From Chrysaora quinquecirrha (lineage: Eukaryota; Cnidaria; Scyphozoa; Semaeostomeae; Pelagiidae): DNA of 64,000 nucleotides. Location of the stretch: positions 6,698,468 through 6,762,467 of the forward strand of contig JACTAT010000032.1 in the NCBI GenBank assembly GCA_014526335.1, given 5' to 3'. The notes beneath the pieces are model-generated. The model saw only the letters and a program-made list of their open reading frames with translations. It was not told where the DNA came from and did no database searches. Numbering within the stretch: the stretch's first letter is position 1; every line of letters begins with the position of its first letter. Of the stretch, positions 11,541 to 23,554 are shown one piece after another. The translations under genes and the position numbers were made by a program.

Positions 11541-12174
11541 TCTGAGCATCTTTCAGGCCCTTGGGTTTAATGCTACTTCGCTAATAACAGCTAGCCTAAT
11601 GTTTTGGTAACCATCGTCAAGCACGAAATTCGAAACCACCAAAAGTAAAAGCCATTACTTATTAACCATCTTCGACCTAGAAAACTCGACGTGAAGTTAA
11701 TAGCATTTCAAATTCAGATGAAAATGGATTTTGACAGATTTCAGTCGGCGATTTAGCTAGCAGATTCATAATGTGAGGTGGCGTATTCATACTCGGTTAC
11801 GTGGAAACGTGATCAGTTGAATATTAGAAAACAGATTCAGAAAGACGCATTTAATCTGCCTTGGATACGCATTCATATGAAATAATAATCAAATGAAACA
11901 GCTCACCTGTAAGACCAAGATTCAATTCATATTTCATGTTGTTATGATGTAAAATACTTCAGAATATCACATTATGATACACGAGCAAGATCAAGGTTAT
12001 ACGAACGCCTAAAAAATAATTCAAAAAAGGTATGTATGAGTCAAATTTCTTTCTTATACTTATTCACCGTACCTTTAATTTTCTATAATGGCTTTTTTGT
12101 ATCTGAATAAGTTTATTACTGCTTCGGCCGTTTGGAGTCAAAAGTTTAACCCTAGGCTACATCTCAGAGTCTAA

Positions 12175-12571
12175 GGCCGCGGGTTACACTATGCCGGCAT
12201 GCCTCGTCAAGCCTTGAATTTCGTATCGGATTGGGCTTTCAGTTACAATACGACGACCCAATCCGGTATAAGACGCTCCGCAAATCGTCTTGAAACTCAT
12301 GGCGCTCTAGAGGTGATATAAAAATCAAGACGCGACGCGGCAATTAATTAGACCAATCCGATATATGGCGCTCTGAAATCTTGTTTTCCTATTGTTTCAC
12401 AAAAGAAATGCGAAGCAAATCTGCGAAGGAGCTGCCGTGGCGTCTCAATGTAACTGCAGTGATCGTCAAAGAAATCATGGTGCTGCGCTCGTGTAACTGC
12501 TTGGCAAAATCTAATAACGGCGCGAAAATCAAAACACAACGATATCATGCCGGCATAGTGTAACTGGGGTC
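12175..12571. mobile_element. 397-bp MITE, PIF/Harbinger-like
   Basis: Terminal inverted repeats share GTTACACTATGCCGGCATG, with ends GGCCGCGG and GACCCC. TAA lies immediately outside both ends, fitting the three-base TWA target duplication of PIF/Harbinger elements. No transposase is encoded. The copy at 24338-24733 is nearly identical and was inherited through the tandem duplication. Confidence 0.75.
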
Positions 12572-14744
12572 TAATCCTGTATAAGAATTCATCTCCTCAA
12601 AGTTCTTCAAATATTTGCCTGGGACTTAGAAATTTTCGTTGAGAGGAATTTTGGGATATTCCACTATAGCAAAGATAATCCCTCGAGTCTCTCCCTTTCA
12701 CGTCGCAACAAAATCAAGACAATTTTCCCTTATTGCAAAGAACTAAACCCAGCTAATTTCTTAGAAACATTTATTGGCTCTTGTCTTAAGATGCAAGCTA
12801 AGCTCAGCATTGGGACTTGATATTGACAGGAGGCCTTTACTCCTGTTGTATTCCGTAAGATGATTGGTGCTCAAACCAATATACCAGTTCTGCTACACTT
12901 TTCTGATTGGTACATTTCAATCAGCATCGGGTGTGTATTCCACCTTAGTTAATTGTTTCGGCCTGTTTCTGACGTTTAAGAGTGTCCGATGAAAAAGCTT
13001 TTAAGTCATCCAAAGACGTTTTTTTAATCGCACTTTCAATAGTTGAATTCTTACATCAAAGGTCTCGTTACACAGGAAAAACTTGAAATTACAGCTATTG
13101 GAGACAATGGCAATTTCATACCTGCTCTTAGTGAATTCTCTTCTGCTATTGGTTGAATTTGCTGAATCGAACACCTGTCCAAATCGATATTACTGCCACA
13201 CAAATGAAATCAAGTACAGGTCGTTTACGTCAATGGATAACTCCATCTTCAACTCAACTCACGTGATACGCAGCCTGCCAATCAAAGAAGAGAAGATATG
13301 TTTAGCACAATGCAATACGTCACCAAAATGTCAATCAATCAATCATTATCACAAAGGTGATCCAAATCAAATGATTTGTGATTTGATTGATGCAAATCTG
13401 TATTCAAACAAGACTCAAATTGCTGAAAACAAGAATTCAACTCATTATTACATCAAGGTAGATGCATTCATAATGTATTCCTCTTTATGTAAATTGTTTA
13501 TTGTCCTTTTGCGAACTTGCATTTACGCTCATTTTGCTTTTAACGGAAAATTTTAGATAGGTTTATTTATACAGTACATCATTGTAAACTTGCCAATAAA
13601 GCCAAAATAAGAGTTTTTATGGGGTACCAGTCTTTCTGTGAGTGCTAAAACACTAGGTATTTTAATCAACTTTGAGAGCTGGACCAGAATTCCAGTTGCT
13701 TATTGAAGAAAGTGTTAAGCTACACATATTTTAAGAAAACGATATGCTCGAATTGAATATATTGAAAAACTAGTGATATAAAAAATCGGTAGCTTCCTTT
13801 TCTTATACCAAAATGCCAATAACAGAACCTATTTTAATACTTAAATATGGATATGTTTTGACATCCTTTTCTAATACCAAAATCTGGAATATAGATACCA
13901 TTCCTTATATCAAATCGTAAAAATTGATACTGTTTGAGGTGACATGTACCTAGCAGCCTAGTACCCAACATAAACATAACCCAGTTTACATTCAGTCGAA
14001 TCGGCATTTTGGTCGTTTGATGCAACAACTCCAGAGTGACTCAAATGACCAAAGGAACCCAGTTTTGAACCAGACAGTGTTCATTCAACTTCATGTATAC
14101 TCGTGTGAGTGACCCCGATTCTCTTTTCTCCAAAACAGAGTCCATGCGCATCGAATCCCTGCAAGCATGCTGGGACATGCATTCCACTGTATCAAGAAGG
14201 GGAGTTACAGATGCGCATGCACGGTTAATAACAATACAATCTGGAAATACGGACCACATTGTGAAACACTGACAGGTTAGTCATCATCATAATCATCTAC
14301 TCCTATCGTAAAAATGAGTTTGCTTCATTGAATGCTATATTGTGACGCTAGCTCCAGATCGAGGCAGAAGTCTATGCTTCATTCCAGCTTCGGATGTTTC
14401 CCTCCCCGTTCACACTTGCAAAGGACGCACCGTGCCGGTAGAAAAGAAAGATCCGGGGGAAAGATAAGCCGTTTCAGAAGCTTTTCTTTTGTGGGATGTA
14501 AATCTGTAAACGCAAGCAAAGCTTGTGCCTAACATTTTGGAACAAAATGGATCTTGTCTTCTGTTTAAGTGAAAGCTTGTTCTTTAAGCAGAGGTTTTCC
14601 TGTTAGTCTATCAATCACGGCTGCTATCAGGGCTAATAAGCATTGGTCATATGCCCAAAAACATTTGGCGGAACAACCTTGCTTCGGTCCTGAATTGACC
14701 TGAATTGAATGGGATCTGATTGTGAGACTTGCTTGCGGGACTGA

Positions 14745-14905
14745 GACCCCGTTTACACTATGCCGGTATGAGACGAATACGGTACGAAACTATACCGTTT
14801 GGCCTTGAGTCTACACTATACCGGCACAGTTTTGATATGAATACGATACAAAATGAATACGATACGCTAACCGGCTTTATCTGAAAACAGCATAGTGTAA
14901 ACGCC
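14745..14905. mobile_element. short TIR element related to the 12175 MITE
   Basis: Ends share CGTTTACACTATG in inverted orientation, close to the GTTACACTATGCCGG terminus of the larger MITE. TGA flanks both sides. Internal GAATACGATAC motifs repeat. Copies inherited by duplication lie at 26907-27067 and 28841-29001. Confidence 0.5.
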
Positions 14906-16310
14906 TGAAAACGGTACAGTTTGATGCTGCTTTGCTGAATCAGTGAGAAGAAAAGCAATTACTCTTTGTTTTGTTGACGTGAAACAATAGATTTTAGACA
15001 AAAACCGATGACCTTGCTCATCTTACTCATTTCAAACCAGCATAGTCTGGGTCTGAATTGGACTTGTTTATCATAATTCAAAATAGAGCTAGCTCTCTTC
15101 TTAATAATTGTGTTCTTTTGTAGTTGCTGAGATGACTGCCGATGTGTACTACAATTTCGACCAAACTACACTTCCTTTTAAAGACTTGAAAAGTAAATCC
15201 GGTAATACTATGTCAGTGTCTGGTGATTCCAAGGTTATGTGGGTGCCAGACCGTGCTTGCAAGTCGCCTACCTGGCCCCGGTAGGAGGTTACTCTTATCG
15301 GAGCAACGGTTATGGATCTCAGTGCATTGTGTGAGTATATGCGAACTTCGTGATTACCGCTATTGTCTACTGGAAAGCCTAGTTCGTTGGCTACTAATAC
15401 CAGATCTCGTTCTGGTAGTTCGACCCAAAGCAAAACGACAACAATATGAGCCAAAATTTCAGCCCTCAAGTTCTAGGGATCCCAGCATAAGATCTTTTCT
15501 TATTAAAACTTGTGCCAAGCTAAAATCAAATCCCTATTTGAATCTTTTTGTATTGCTGACCTCTTCCAAAATTTTGAAAAATATATTTTTGAATGATTTA
15601 TAATAATAATTCATGGTTTGCAATTTGCATTTATTAAATCTTATTTTGCCGTGAGAGATCCCGTTCCCCTAGATGTTATAGGCCTATAAATATTTTCTGT
15701 TTGAATTTCAGATATCCGACGAGTTGCAGCAAAGGTCTAACAGTTTCATTTTGGATGAAGCTAACAAAGAAAGCCCAAGACAAGTTCACGACAAGTAGTG
15801 GTACATGTTTTCAGAAATACACGAATCTACTGAAAAGTCCAGAGGAAGCAGATAGTTACTACGGTACTTCCGTTGTATTACGAGGCTGTCCTACAAATGC
15901 TATTCAGGTGAAAGTGAGGCTGTACAGCAGGAAATACGAGTTACTTTGGGGAGGAGCTCATGATTCAGCATTTTACAAACATTGGTTACATATTCTCTTC
16001 ACCTTTAAAGACGGCGTTGGCATTACATTGTACCTCAACGCTACTGAAGTTGCAAAAAAGGTATAACTCTATCTGTTGCACACCCTTTCTTGAATGAGCA
16101 CATTAGAAACGTATCAAATACTAGTTCTGCGTCCCTCCAAAGCGAAAAGATTTGCTTGTTTTTGCAAGAATGCTTCAGATACAGTAACAAGTACTCACTT
16201 GCAAAAAACTTCTTAGCGGTCCCCTAAACCCTACGGGCTACTGAATCGCATTTAATTGTCCGACCTGCCAGTCTCCTCTGGGACAGTTGTCATCATAATC
16301 ACCAGCACAA

Positions 16311-16480
16311 CCAGCACCACCATTATTACCATCATAATAATAATAATAATAATAATAATCATCATCATCATCATTATCACCATTATGATTATGATCAAGG
16401 CAATCATTATCATTATCATCATCAACATACTCATCATACCCATCAATCGTCATAATCAGCAGCATGATCATCCCAGGAAA
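16311..16480 (+). repeat. AAT/ATC trinucleotide microsatellite
   Basis: Runs of AATAATAAT then CATCATCAT in the intron between the second and third LamG exons of copy B. The copy D counterpart at about 30395-30545 differs in repeat number. Confidence 0.85.
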
Positions 16481-17719
16481 TGATCATAATCATCAGCATC
16501 CTCATCATTTATATCATTATCTGATTATCGGCTCGAATAATCAAGTCTGGTTGGTTGAAACATTTTATCAAGTGTATTCCCAACTTTTGTTGCAGACAAG
16601 CTACACCAGTCTGTCCAGCAGTCCATCGCGTGGCAGTGAAATAAAGCTGAATCAGGGAAATGCTGGTTTTGAGATGTATTTGGATGATTTTGCAGCATGG
16701 TACACTGTATTGAATCAGGATGACGTCACTACAGTGTACCAAGAAGGTACTATATCCAAATTATTTTATGCGCAACATCGTAGTAACACTGTGGTAACAT
16801 TATGGTAACACGTTGGTTACGATGTGGTAACAATGTGGTAATATATCTCACATTCACACAAAACCTTGGTTAAACCGTTCCTCACAAAATTACTGTTGAT
16901 AACATGATGTGTTTTTGTTGATTTCAGGTTTGAAGAGAAACAGTCCAAACAAATTTCCAAAAAAAAATGTGTAAAAGAAGACTGCACAGTACATTGTACA
17001 TAATTAGTTTTCATGAAAATGCCTTTGATGTCATGGCAAACACTTGTCATATGCACAACTAAACTGGCTTGCTGAAACGACTAAACAACTGTAGCATATT
17101 AACGTATGGTAGCTGTTGAATGATAGTCTTTCAAATTTTTTTAAGCATCGGAAAATTCTAACAATGGTGTCTTACCAGCTAATGCTACGGGCACTGAGAT
17201 CAAGCTTTCTCCTTAATACAAAGCACTCAAACAAACAAAGCCTACAGTCACTGAAACTCGTTCTGCTACCTTAGTAAGCACCCCATAAAACGCTAAGACA
17301 ACTGTCCTACCAGCTGAGTCGAAGCTTGCCCTTAACAGGAAGCACTAAAGCAATCCATACCTACAGGCAATTAGACGTTATACCCTAGGAAGCATCCCAA
17401 CAGCTGTGCCTGTTAGCTTAAAGGACAAGCGTCCTTTTGCATGATACAATGATACACATAATTAAAAGCAAAGACCAAGATGCTTTGCCTTTGACAGTTT
17501 TCTTATGGTCTACCCTGTCCGAGGGGCAATTCACTCCGTGAAAATCTCGTACACCTTTGCTGGAAGTCCTATTGTTTTCTCGTAAATTCCTTGAAAGTCC
17601 TTTTGTTTTAATGGGAATCTCGTACGCCTTTTTGCAGAGTGAAATGCCCCTCGACCCTGTCCGTCTTTCTGTTAATGTAAAGTTCTCATAGTGATTATTA
17701 TATGACGTGGTTATGTAAG

Positions 17720-18128
17720 GAGGGGGTGTTTGGGTTTTAAGGTTACACGGTTTTGCCAATATTTCTGCTCGGTTTTTCTCAAAAAATTACGCAGTTTTTC
17801 GGTTTTCAAAATTTCGTCGGTGAACGGTTTTACGGCATTTTTGGATAATTTTTCCGGTTTTTGACTAAGATTTGGTACTGAATGTCGACTGAGTGAAGCT
17901 TCAGGTTAGCCCGCAATGAAAACACAAATAGTTATTGGAGGAAAACGTCTCAAAAACGTGAAGTTGACGAACCTACAGTTTTAATAGATTCTCTGTGCAA
18001 TTTTTGTGAAAACGGAGACTAAAATTGTGCCATACGGTTTTGTTCGAAATTTTGCACGGTTTTACGGTTTTTGAGCAAATTTTGAGCGGATTTACGGTTT
18101 CCAGAACCCCTCCCCCCAACACCCCCTC
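17720..18128. mobile_element. probable TIR element rich in CGGTTTT motifs
   Basis: The left end GAGGGGGTGTTTGGG and the right end CCCCCAACACCCCCTC are inverted matches over about 11-15 bp. The interior repeats CGGTTTT / ACGGTTTTTGAGC many times. It carries no coding capacity. The counterpart at 31799-32204 is almost identical. Confidence 0.45.
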
Positions 18129-18360
18129 TATAAGGATTTAAGGTGAACTTAATTTCTGGTAAGTTAATGAAAGTAACTTACCTTCCATATAACATCGTTT
18201 TCTTATGTCGCATTTAAGATGTAAATATTTGAGTCTTGTTTGATTCGAAGTTGTTTTTACTTCATGATTACATCATCTCTTTTGATATGACGCTGTCTTT
18301 TTTGTCAATTCTGAATCCTGGTGAGTAGAAGAAAAATAGTTACAGCCCCCGATTTTACAA

Positions 18361-18545
18361 GAGGCGAATGTGAAATGGTTTGTTTAGTGCGAGTCGCTAG
18401 GATCTCAGTAGAAGGTAAACTAACTGAAACCTAGACCCTGTTTACGAACCAATACACGCTACTGTAGCTAGCTAGGGCTCGAACCCCGACCCCGCTAAGC
18501 TTCTGACGCCAAAGCCAGCACCTGGATTAAGCCACAATGCCACAG
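18361..18545 (-). repeat. tRNA-derived SINE, inverted
   Basis: On the - strand it reads GTGGCTTAATCCAGG, then a B-box (GGGGTTCGAGCCC), the TACTGAGATCCTAGCGACT body and a TTTCACATTCGCC end, matching the family at 1256. The counterpart in unit 2 is 32441-32630. Confidence 0.65.
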
Positions 18546-18562
18546 CACTGAGATATTTAAGG

Positions 18563-18998
18563 CCCTGGGCAAACGATCAAACATTTCGTGTCAAACATCT
18601 GAGATTTGCTTTTTACAAGCAATGTTTGTCACTTTGTCCGTTTGGCCAGATCACAAAAATTTGAATTTCATTGCAATGCTTTTGGAAGCCTTCCAAAATA
18701 TTTTCTAGTTACAAGCAAGAAATTATTGGCTTTGAAGAGCAGTGATTGCGATATGGCTGAGCATGGCTGAGCGTTGAAACATTTCATTTTACAACTAACT
18801 CTCAAATGTTTTACTATACAAGAAACATTTGAGCGTTTGGCTACGTCGCAAAACATTGCTTGACAAGCAAAAATAAGCACAAGCTGTCTTTCAAGAAATT
18901 TTTTGAAGTGATCATTTTTTGCTTGACGAGAGCAAAAAATGTTTGACGACAATTGTTTTGTGACGTGACCAAACATGTTTTGACTTGACAAGCAAATT
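18563..18998. mobile_element. long member of the CCCTGGCCAAACG inverted-repeat family
   Basis: It begins CCCTGGGCAAACGATCAAAC and contains repeated TGTTTGACGAC, TTTGGCCA and CTTGACAAGCAAA motifs in both orientations. It lies about 260 bp upstream of the Rab exon fragment. The copy at 32641-33080 is at the same position before the intact Rab gene but differs by scattered substitutions and small indels. Confidence 0.5.
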
Positions 18999-19259
18999 CA
19001 AAATAAGTCTAATGCTTTTTATATAAAAACTCTATTACTATCAAATTGCCAAAAATTTAAGAAAATGCTGGAAAAAGATGTTCAGCATTCAAGACAAATG
19101 TGAAAGCTATATTGGATTGCACTGCATGAGTAATGCCACATACCCACTAATACCACACCACTGTGCAGAGATTAATTCGAGTTTGAAGAAGGGGGTGGTC
19201 GTTGGTTTGGCAGAAAACAAGGAAGGGCAGGACAGATGTAAATTTCCATTTTACAGACA

Positions 19260-19429
19260 ATGAGGCATTTAGAACGTTTTACCGAAAGTGAAAATGATAC
19301 AGATAGTGATTTCGACTATCTTTTTAAAATTGTTTTGATAGGTGATGCTGGAGTAGGTAAATCAGCCATTGTGCATAGATTCAAATACAACACATTTGTT
19401 GATAGGCATGCAAGCACGATTGGAGTGGC
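19260..19429 (+). pseudogene. truncated Rab GTPase first exon at the duplication junction
   Basis: This is a near-perfect copy (one difference seen) of the first 170 bases of the Rab coding exon at 33349, from ATG through the P-loop GDAGVGKS to the codons for ASTIGV. At 19430 it stops matching Rab and runs into sequence from the 5' end of the PAN gene. Translation from its ATG would continue 28 further codons out of frame with the PAN protein and stop at 19517 (85 residues). All switch II, NKxD and SAK elements are absent, so it cannot be a working GTPase. Confidence 0.85.
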
Positions 19430-19470
19430 AATTTCATACCTGCTCTTTCAACAAGCAAGTAAACAAAACG
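19430..19470 (+). other. tandem-duplication breakpoint with a 21-bp templated insert
   Basis: Rab sequence ending ATTGGAGT is followed by GGCAATTTCATACCTGCTCTT. Then comes TCAACAAGCAAGTAAACAAAAC, and GGCAATTTCATACCTGCTCTT again as the real start of copy C. The first 21-bp block is an extra copy of PAN signal-peptide sequence. Such short templated insertions are typical of template switching or microhomology repair. Confidence 0.8.
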
Positions 19471-22400
19471 GCAATTTCATACCTGCTCTTACTGCTTTCT
19501 GCTCTGCTATTGGTTGAATTTGCTGAATCCAAAACCTGTCCAAATCGATATTACTGTCATACGAATGAAGTTAAGTACAGGTCCTTTGCAGCAATGAATA
19601 ACTCATACTTCGACTCTACTCACGTGATACGCAGCCTGCCAATCAAAGAGGAGAAGCTTTGTTTAGCACAATGTAATACGTCACCAAAATGTCAATCAAT
19701 CAATCATTATCACAAGGGTGATCCAAATCAAATGATTTGTGATTTGATTGATGCAAACATCTATTCCAACAAAACTCAGATTTCTTCAATGGAAAATTCA
19801 ACTCATTACTTCATCCGGGTAAACTTATAAATTATCTCTTTACCGTTAGGCCCTGGCAAAACGATCAAACATTGCTTTTGGAAAATTCAAGATTTTTTTG
19901 CAAGAAATGTTTGGCCGTTTGGTCGAGCTCCGTCCCGAAGCGCTGAGGACGAAAATATATGGAATTGTGTCCCTACTAGACTTGCCCCAACAATATTTTA
20001 TATGTCATCAGTGTGGTCGGAAAACAGTGTTGTTTTTAACCTCCGCGAGGGAATACAGATAAGAGAGAAAAAGATATTATTTCCCTACTTTCAAGTGGCT
20101 CCTTCGCAGTAGTTGCAATAACGTGCTGACCTCCGCACGGATAGAAAAATAGAACACAGACTTGGAGAAAGTCAATGTCGCTACTGAAATGTGTAAAAAC
20201 CTGTGCAACCGGTTTTAACAATTTTAGTCCTTACCATGCAAAGAGAAGTTGGCTGGAGATTTTCCTTGAAAAGTCCAACGAAATGGGAACTGAATGATCA
20301 TTATCCATTCAAAGTGCTGTGAATCTCTGATCTCTCAATACAGCCCTGTAAGGTAACAAAGCCATTTTACATATAATAAATCTTGACATAAGATGTTCTT
20401 CTACTTTTCCATTCTTATAGAGTCCGTGTGCATCAAATCCCTGTAAGCATGCTGGCACATGCATTCCACAGTATCAAGAAGGAAGTTACAAGTGCGCATG
20501 CACGGCGAATAACAATACAGTCTTGAAAATTGGATCACATTGTGAGAATCTTACAGGTCCGTGTCATTTCTAAATCATTATCAATATGCTTTCATATTGT
20601 GCTTGCGTCTCGCAATCCTCTGTTTCATGTTTCTCGAAAGAGTGACCGGGGTACTCATCTTAAAGTCAGCCTTCGAGAGGGTATGCTTGTGGGCTCAGTT
20701 CCCACCAAGGTTAAACTCCCCGGGAAAAAGTGAGGGCAGTCCGAGGTCTTATTACTAAGATTTGCCTTATGCTGTTCAGTAGACATCCTGTATTGGCAAG
20801 CAAGCAGGTAATCTTTATTTGTTAACGCTACTCTTGGGCTCTGGCAAGTATAAAGCTGATGTGGACCTGCAGCTTCTGCTCCAGACCTACAATCCTGGTC
20901 AAAATCATGCGAGACCACTTGATGGTGGTAAATAACCTCTGGCTAGTATGTGTGCAAGCCTCTTGTCTCAATAACTTTGGCCATGATTGTAGAACAAGTA
21001 CCATGGGTACTAACTAGTTTAAAGAGTACCCTAGGTACTAACTTACCGACCCCGGAAGGATGAACAGCTCAGCTGACTGTCGGCTTGAGACACACAGAAC
21101 ATAGTATGAGAACATTGGAAAACTAGCCCGTTTTCAGCATGTACTCATGAATTTAACTATAATCAAAGAGAGATGAGCATTTACTATGATATTGGGGGTG
21201 GGAAAATTACATTTTTTCTGCATTCTGCTAGTCAGGCAATTTACACATTTTGTTCTGTTTTACACCTTTTCCTGTATTCTGCTTTTCTTAGTTAAATAAC
21301 CTAAATAACATTCAGTTCAACTAGACAACATATTTTTTTCAGTTGCTGAAATGACAGCAAAGGTTTACTACAATTTCGATCCACCTCATCCACTGAAAGA
21401 CATCAAAAGTGCGACTGGACATATCATGAGATGGCAGGACACAAATACCAAACCTGTGAATGTCCCGGATCGTTTATCTCCGGTTCTTTTTTTGGCTCCG
21501 GTCAGCATTGCAGCTTTGGTATCAGAAACAGCAGGATACAAGTCCACGTGCTTTGTGTGAGTGTCGATTCTTTTCAATCATTGTTTTATTATTCACCTGC
21601 AACAGCAGAGAAATTTTCTTATTTATGGGTTTGAAACGAATGAATAAAGATGCATAAGTTATGGATGTGAATACAAATGAAAATTATTCATTCAATGCAT
21701 AAATTTTGCATGCAAATAAGAATGGACTTTATTCATTTGATGCATACATTATGCATGCAAATACAAATGACAATTATTCATTCAATGCATAAATCATGCA
21801 TGCAAAAAATGATGCAAATAATTCATGCGATGCGAAAACGAATGAAAATTATTTATTCAATGCATAAATTATGCAAGCAAATCAGAATGGACTTTATTCA
21901 TTTGATGCATACATTATGCATTCAAATACAAAAGAAAATTATTCACTCAATGCATAAATTATGCATGCGAATGGAAATTATTTATTTGATGCATAAATTA
22001 TGTATGCAAATAAGAATGCAAATAATTTATACGATGTGAAAACGAATGAAAATTATTCATTCTATGCATAAATTATGCATGAAAATTAAAAGACAACATT
22101 CTTGTTCACAGAGACCCGCGTCATTGCACCGAAGGTCTTTCAGTCTCATTCTGGTTCAAATTACTAAAGAGGACCAAGGACAGTTTTTTCGACGATTCAA
22201 GATGTGACAGAAAATACGCATATCCAATCACGAGTGCTTATAAAGGCGGTTACAATGCCTTCTTTGTCAAGCTTACCGGTTGCAAGACAGATGCCTACAA
22301 AGTTCGTGTGAGATTAAGAAATGGACAGTACATTGTGAGTTGGGGATCGACACATGACAAGCAATTGTACCAGAAATGGTCACATTTTGCCTTCAGTTAC

Positions 22401-23141
22401 AAAGTGAACACTGGCATCTTTATGTATTTCAATGGGATACAAGTTGCAAGCAAGGTAGATTTTTCAATATACTAGATAACTTAAAGTTGCAATGAGAGGT
22501 GGCAAAACAGTAGATCAATTTTATTAAGGGGCTTGTCTTAATTATCCCACGGGGGTACTACATGGTATGAGTAATATTTATTTCAGTAATTGATAAAGAG
22601 GAGATAGGGAGGTCGTACTTATTTCAAGTTTTACTCGAAAGACGGGGCCATCACCATGCGGCATATCTATCCTTTTAGCAACAAAGAAGGGTCTCGGGAA
22701 TTTCCAGGAATACAAGATGCCTTACCAGTTAAGATGAAAAATCTTTCCAAAAACGATTTTTCCTTTCCTACATGCAAATATCGAAAAAAGTTAGTTAGAA
22801 TGTTGTTTTTGAATAACTTGGGAATTTCCCAAGTATGGGAATTTCATATCTGTTCATCTGTTGTGTTTCTTGCAGAAGTCAGTGTAAACACAAAATCCGA
22901 CGCAAATTTTCCCAAAAATATTGTCGTAGTGGTCTATGGTAGATTACACTGGTCTGCAAATCAATATGAAAATGTTCCATTGCTTTGTAGACCACATTCT
23001 TGAGTGCCGGCACCGCATCATCGACGACTGCTTATCTTCGGCTGAACTTGAACAATGAATCATTTGAGATGTACTTGGACGATGTTGCAATGTGGGATGC
23101 TCCCCTCACAGATTCTGATGTCAAAAGTGTTTACGAAGAAG
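19468..23141 (+). pseudogene. PAN-EGF-LamG secreted protein, copy C, no start codon or last exon
   Basis: Exons: from 19468 to 19818 (signal peptide and PAN-like), 20421-20556 (EGF), 21343-21556, 22112-22454 and 22991-23141 (LamG), all open and in matching phases. The codon that is ATG in copy A (6512) is ACG here (19468-19470). Only about 20 bp of copy A's 5' flank was duplicated, so its promoter is gone and Rab exon 1 lies directly upstream. The terminal exon present in copy A (10757-10782) falls in a segment missing here. The first downstream in-frame ATG lies past the signal peptide. Its intact LamG exon 2 shows the pre-deletion state of copy A. Confidence 0.8.
21640..22085 (+). repeat. 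minisatellite, copy C counterpart of 8519-9085
   Basis: Same ATGCATAAATTATGCATGC-based unit in the homologous intron, shorter and with different unit order, so the array has turned over since the duplication. Confidence 0.8.
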
Positions 23142-23182
23142 GTAGGTATGACATAAAATAACAGAGATTGCGACGAAGCCTA

Positions 23183-23340
23183 ATCCAACTGGCTCGTGGT
23201 GTCAAAAGCTGAGCGAGGTGCGGAGTTCGAACCCCAGCTACGGTAGCGTCACAGCCAAGGTCGAGGTCTCGATTAGTTAACCTACGACTGAGATCCTAGC
23301 GACTGGCGCTAAATACACCATTTCACCTTCACCTTCATGG
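23183..23340 (+). repeat. tRNA-derived SINE copy (inherited with unit 2)
   Basis: It contains AACTGGCTCGTGGTG, GAGTTCGAACCCC and CTACGGTAGCGTCACAGCC, then the TTTCACCTTCACCTTCA tail. It is orthologous to 10130-10293, but its B-box is closer to the consensus. Confidence 0.75.
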
Positions 23341-23393
23341 TGACAATAAAAACTCCTCTCTTAGCTGCTTAAAACAAATAAGTCTATTGACAG

Positions 23394-23554
23394 GGCATAT
23401 TTTAAGGAATTTTCAGTGGTGGGCCAAAATAAGAAAAGGGCCCTGGTTTCTTTTGAATTTCAATTGTAATTTGAAAAGCTTTTGTCCAAAACAATAGGAC
23501 AGCAAGGGGCCTGCTGGGCCAAATGGCCCACCAGTACATATGTTAAAATATGCC
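23394..23554. mobile_element. 161-bp fold-back element at a deletion site
   Basis: GGCATATTTTAAGGAATT near the left end and TTAAAATATGCC at the right end are inverted, as are the inner GGTGGGCCA and TGGCCCACC. It replaces the 1.06-kb unit 1 segment 10337-11392. Confidence 0.65.

Larger units (their letters stand above)
13107..16974 (+). pseudogene. PAN-EGF-LamG secreted protein, copy B, two frameshifts
   Basis: Exons: 13107-13457 (signal peptide and PAN-like), 14139-14275 (EGF), 15124-15330, 15712-16060 and 16596-16746 (LamG), 16928-16974 (tail ending KFPKKNV). The ATG at 13107 is chosen because it matches copies A and D; an ATG 24 bases upstream is in frame. Against copy D, the EGF exon has one extra G in a G run (137 bp, not 136), giving a stop about 13 codons later. 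The first LamG exon lacks one C (207 bp, not 208) after GACCGTGCTT. The first indel is homopolymeric and could be a read error; the second is not. Outside these, B and D are almost identical, so disablement, if real, is very recent. Confidence 0.75.

Noticed and set aside
17418..17759. 113-codon - strand frame, identical at 31497-31838
   Set aside because: Identity reflects the recent duplication rather than selection; no motif, and it overlaps the end of a repeat element.
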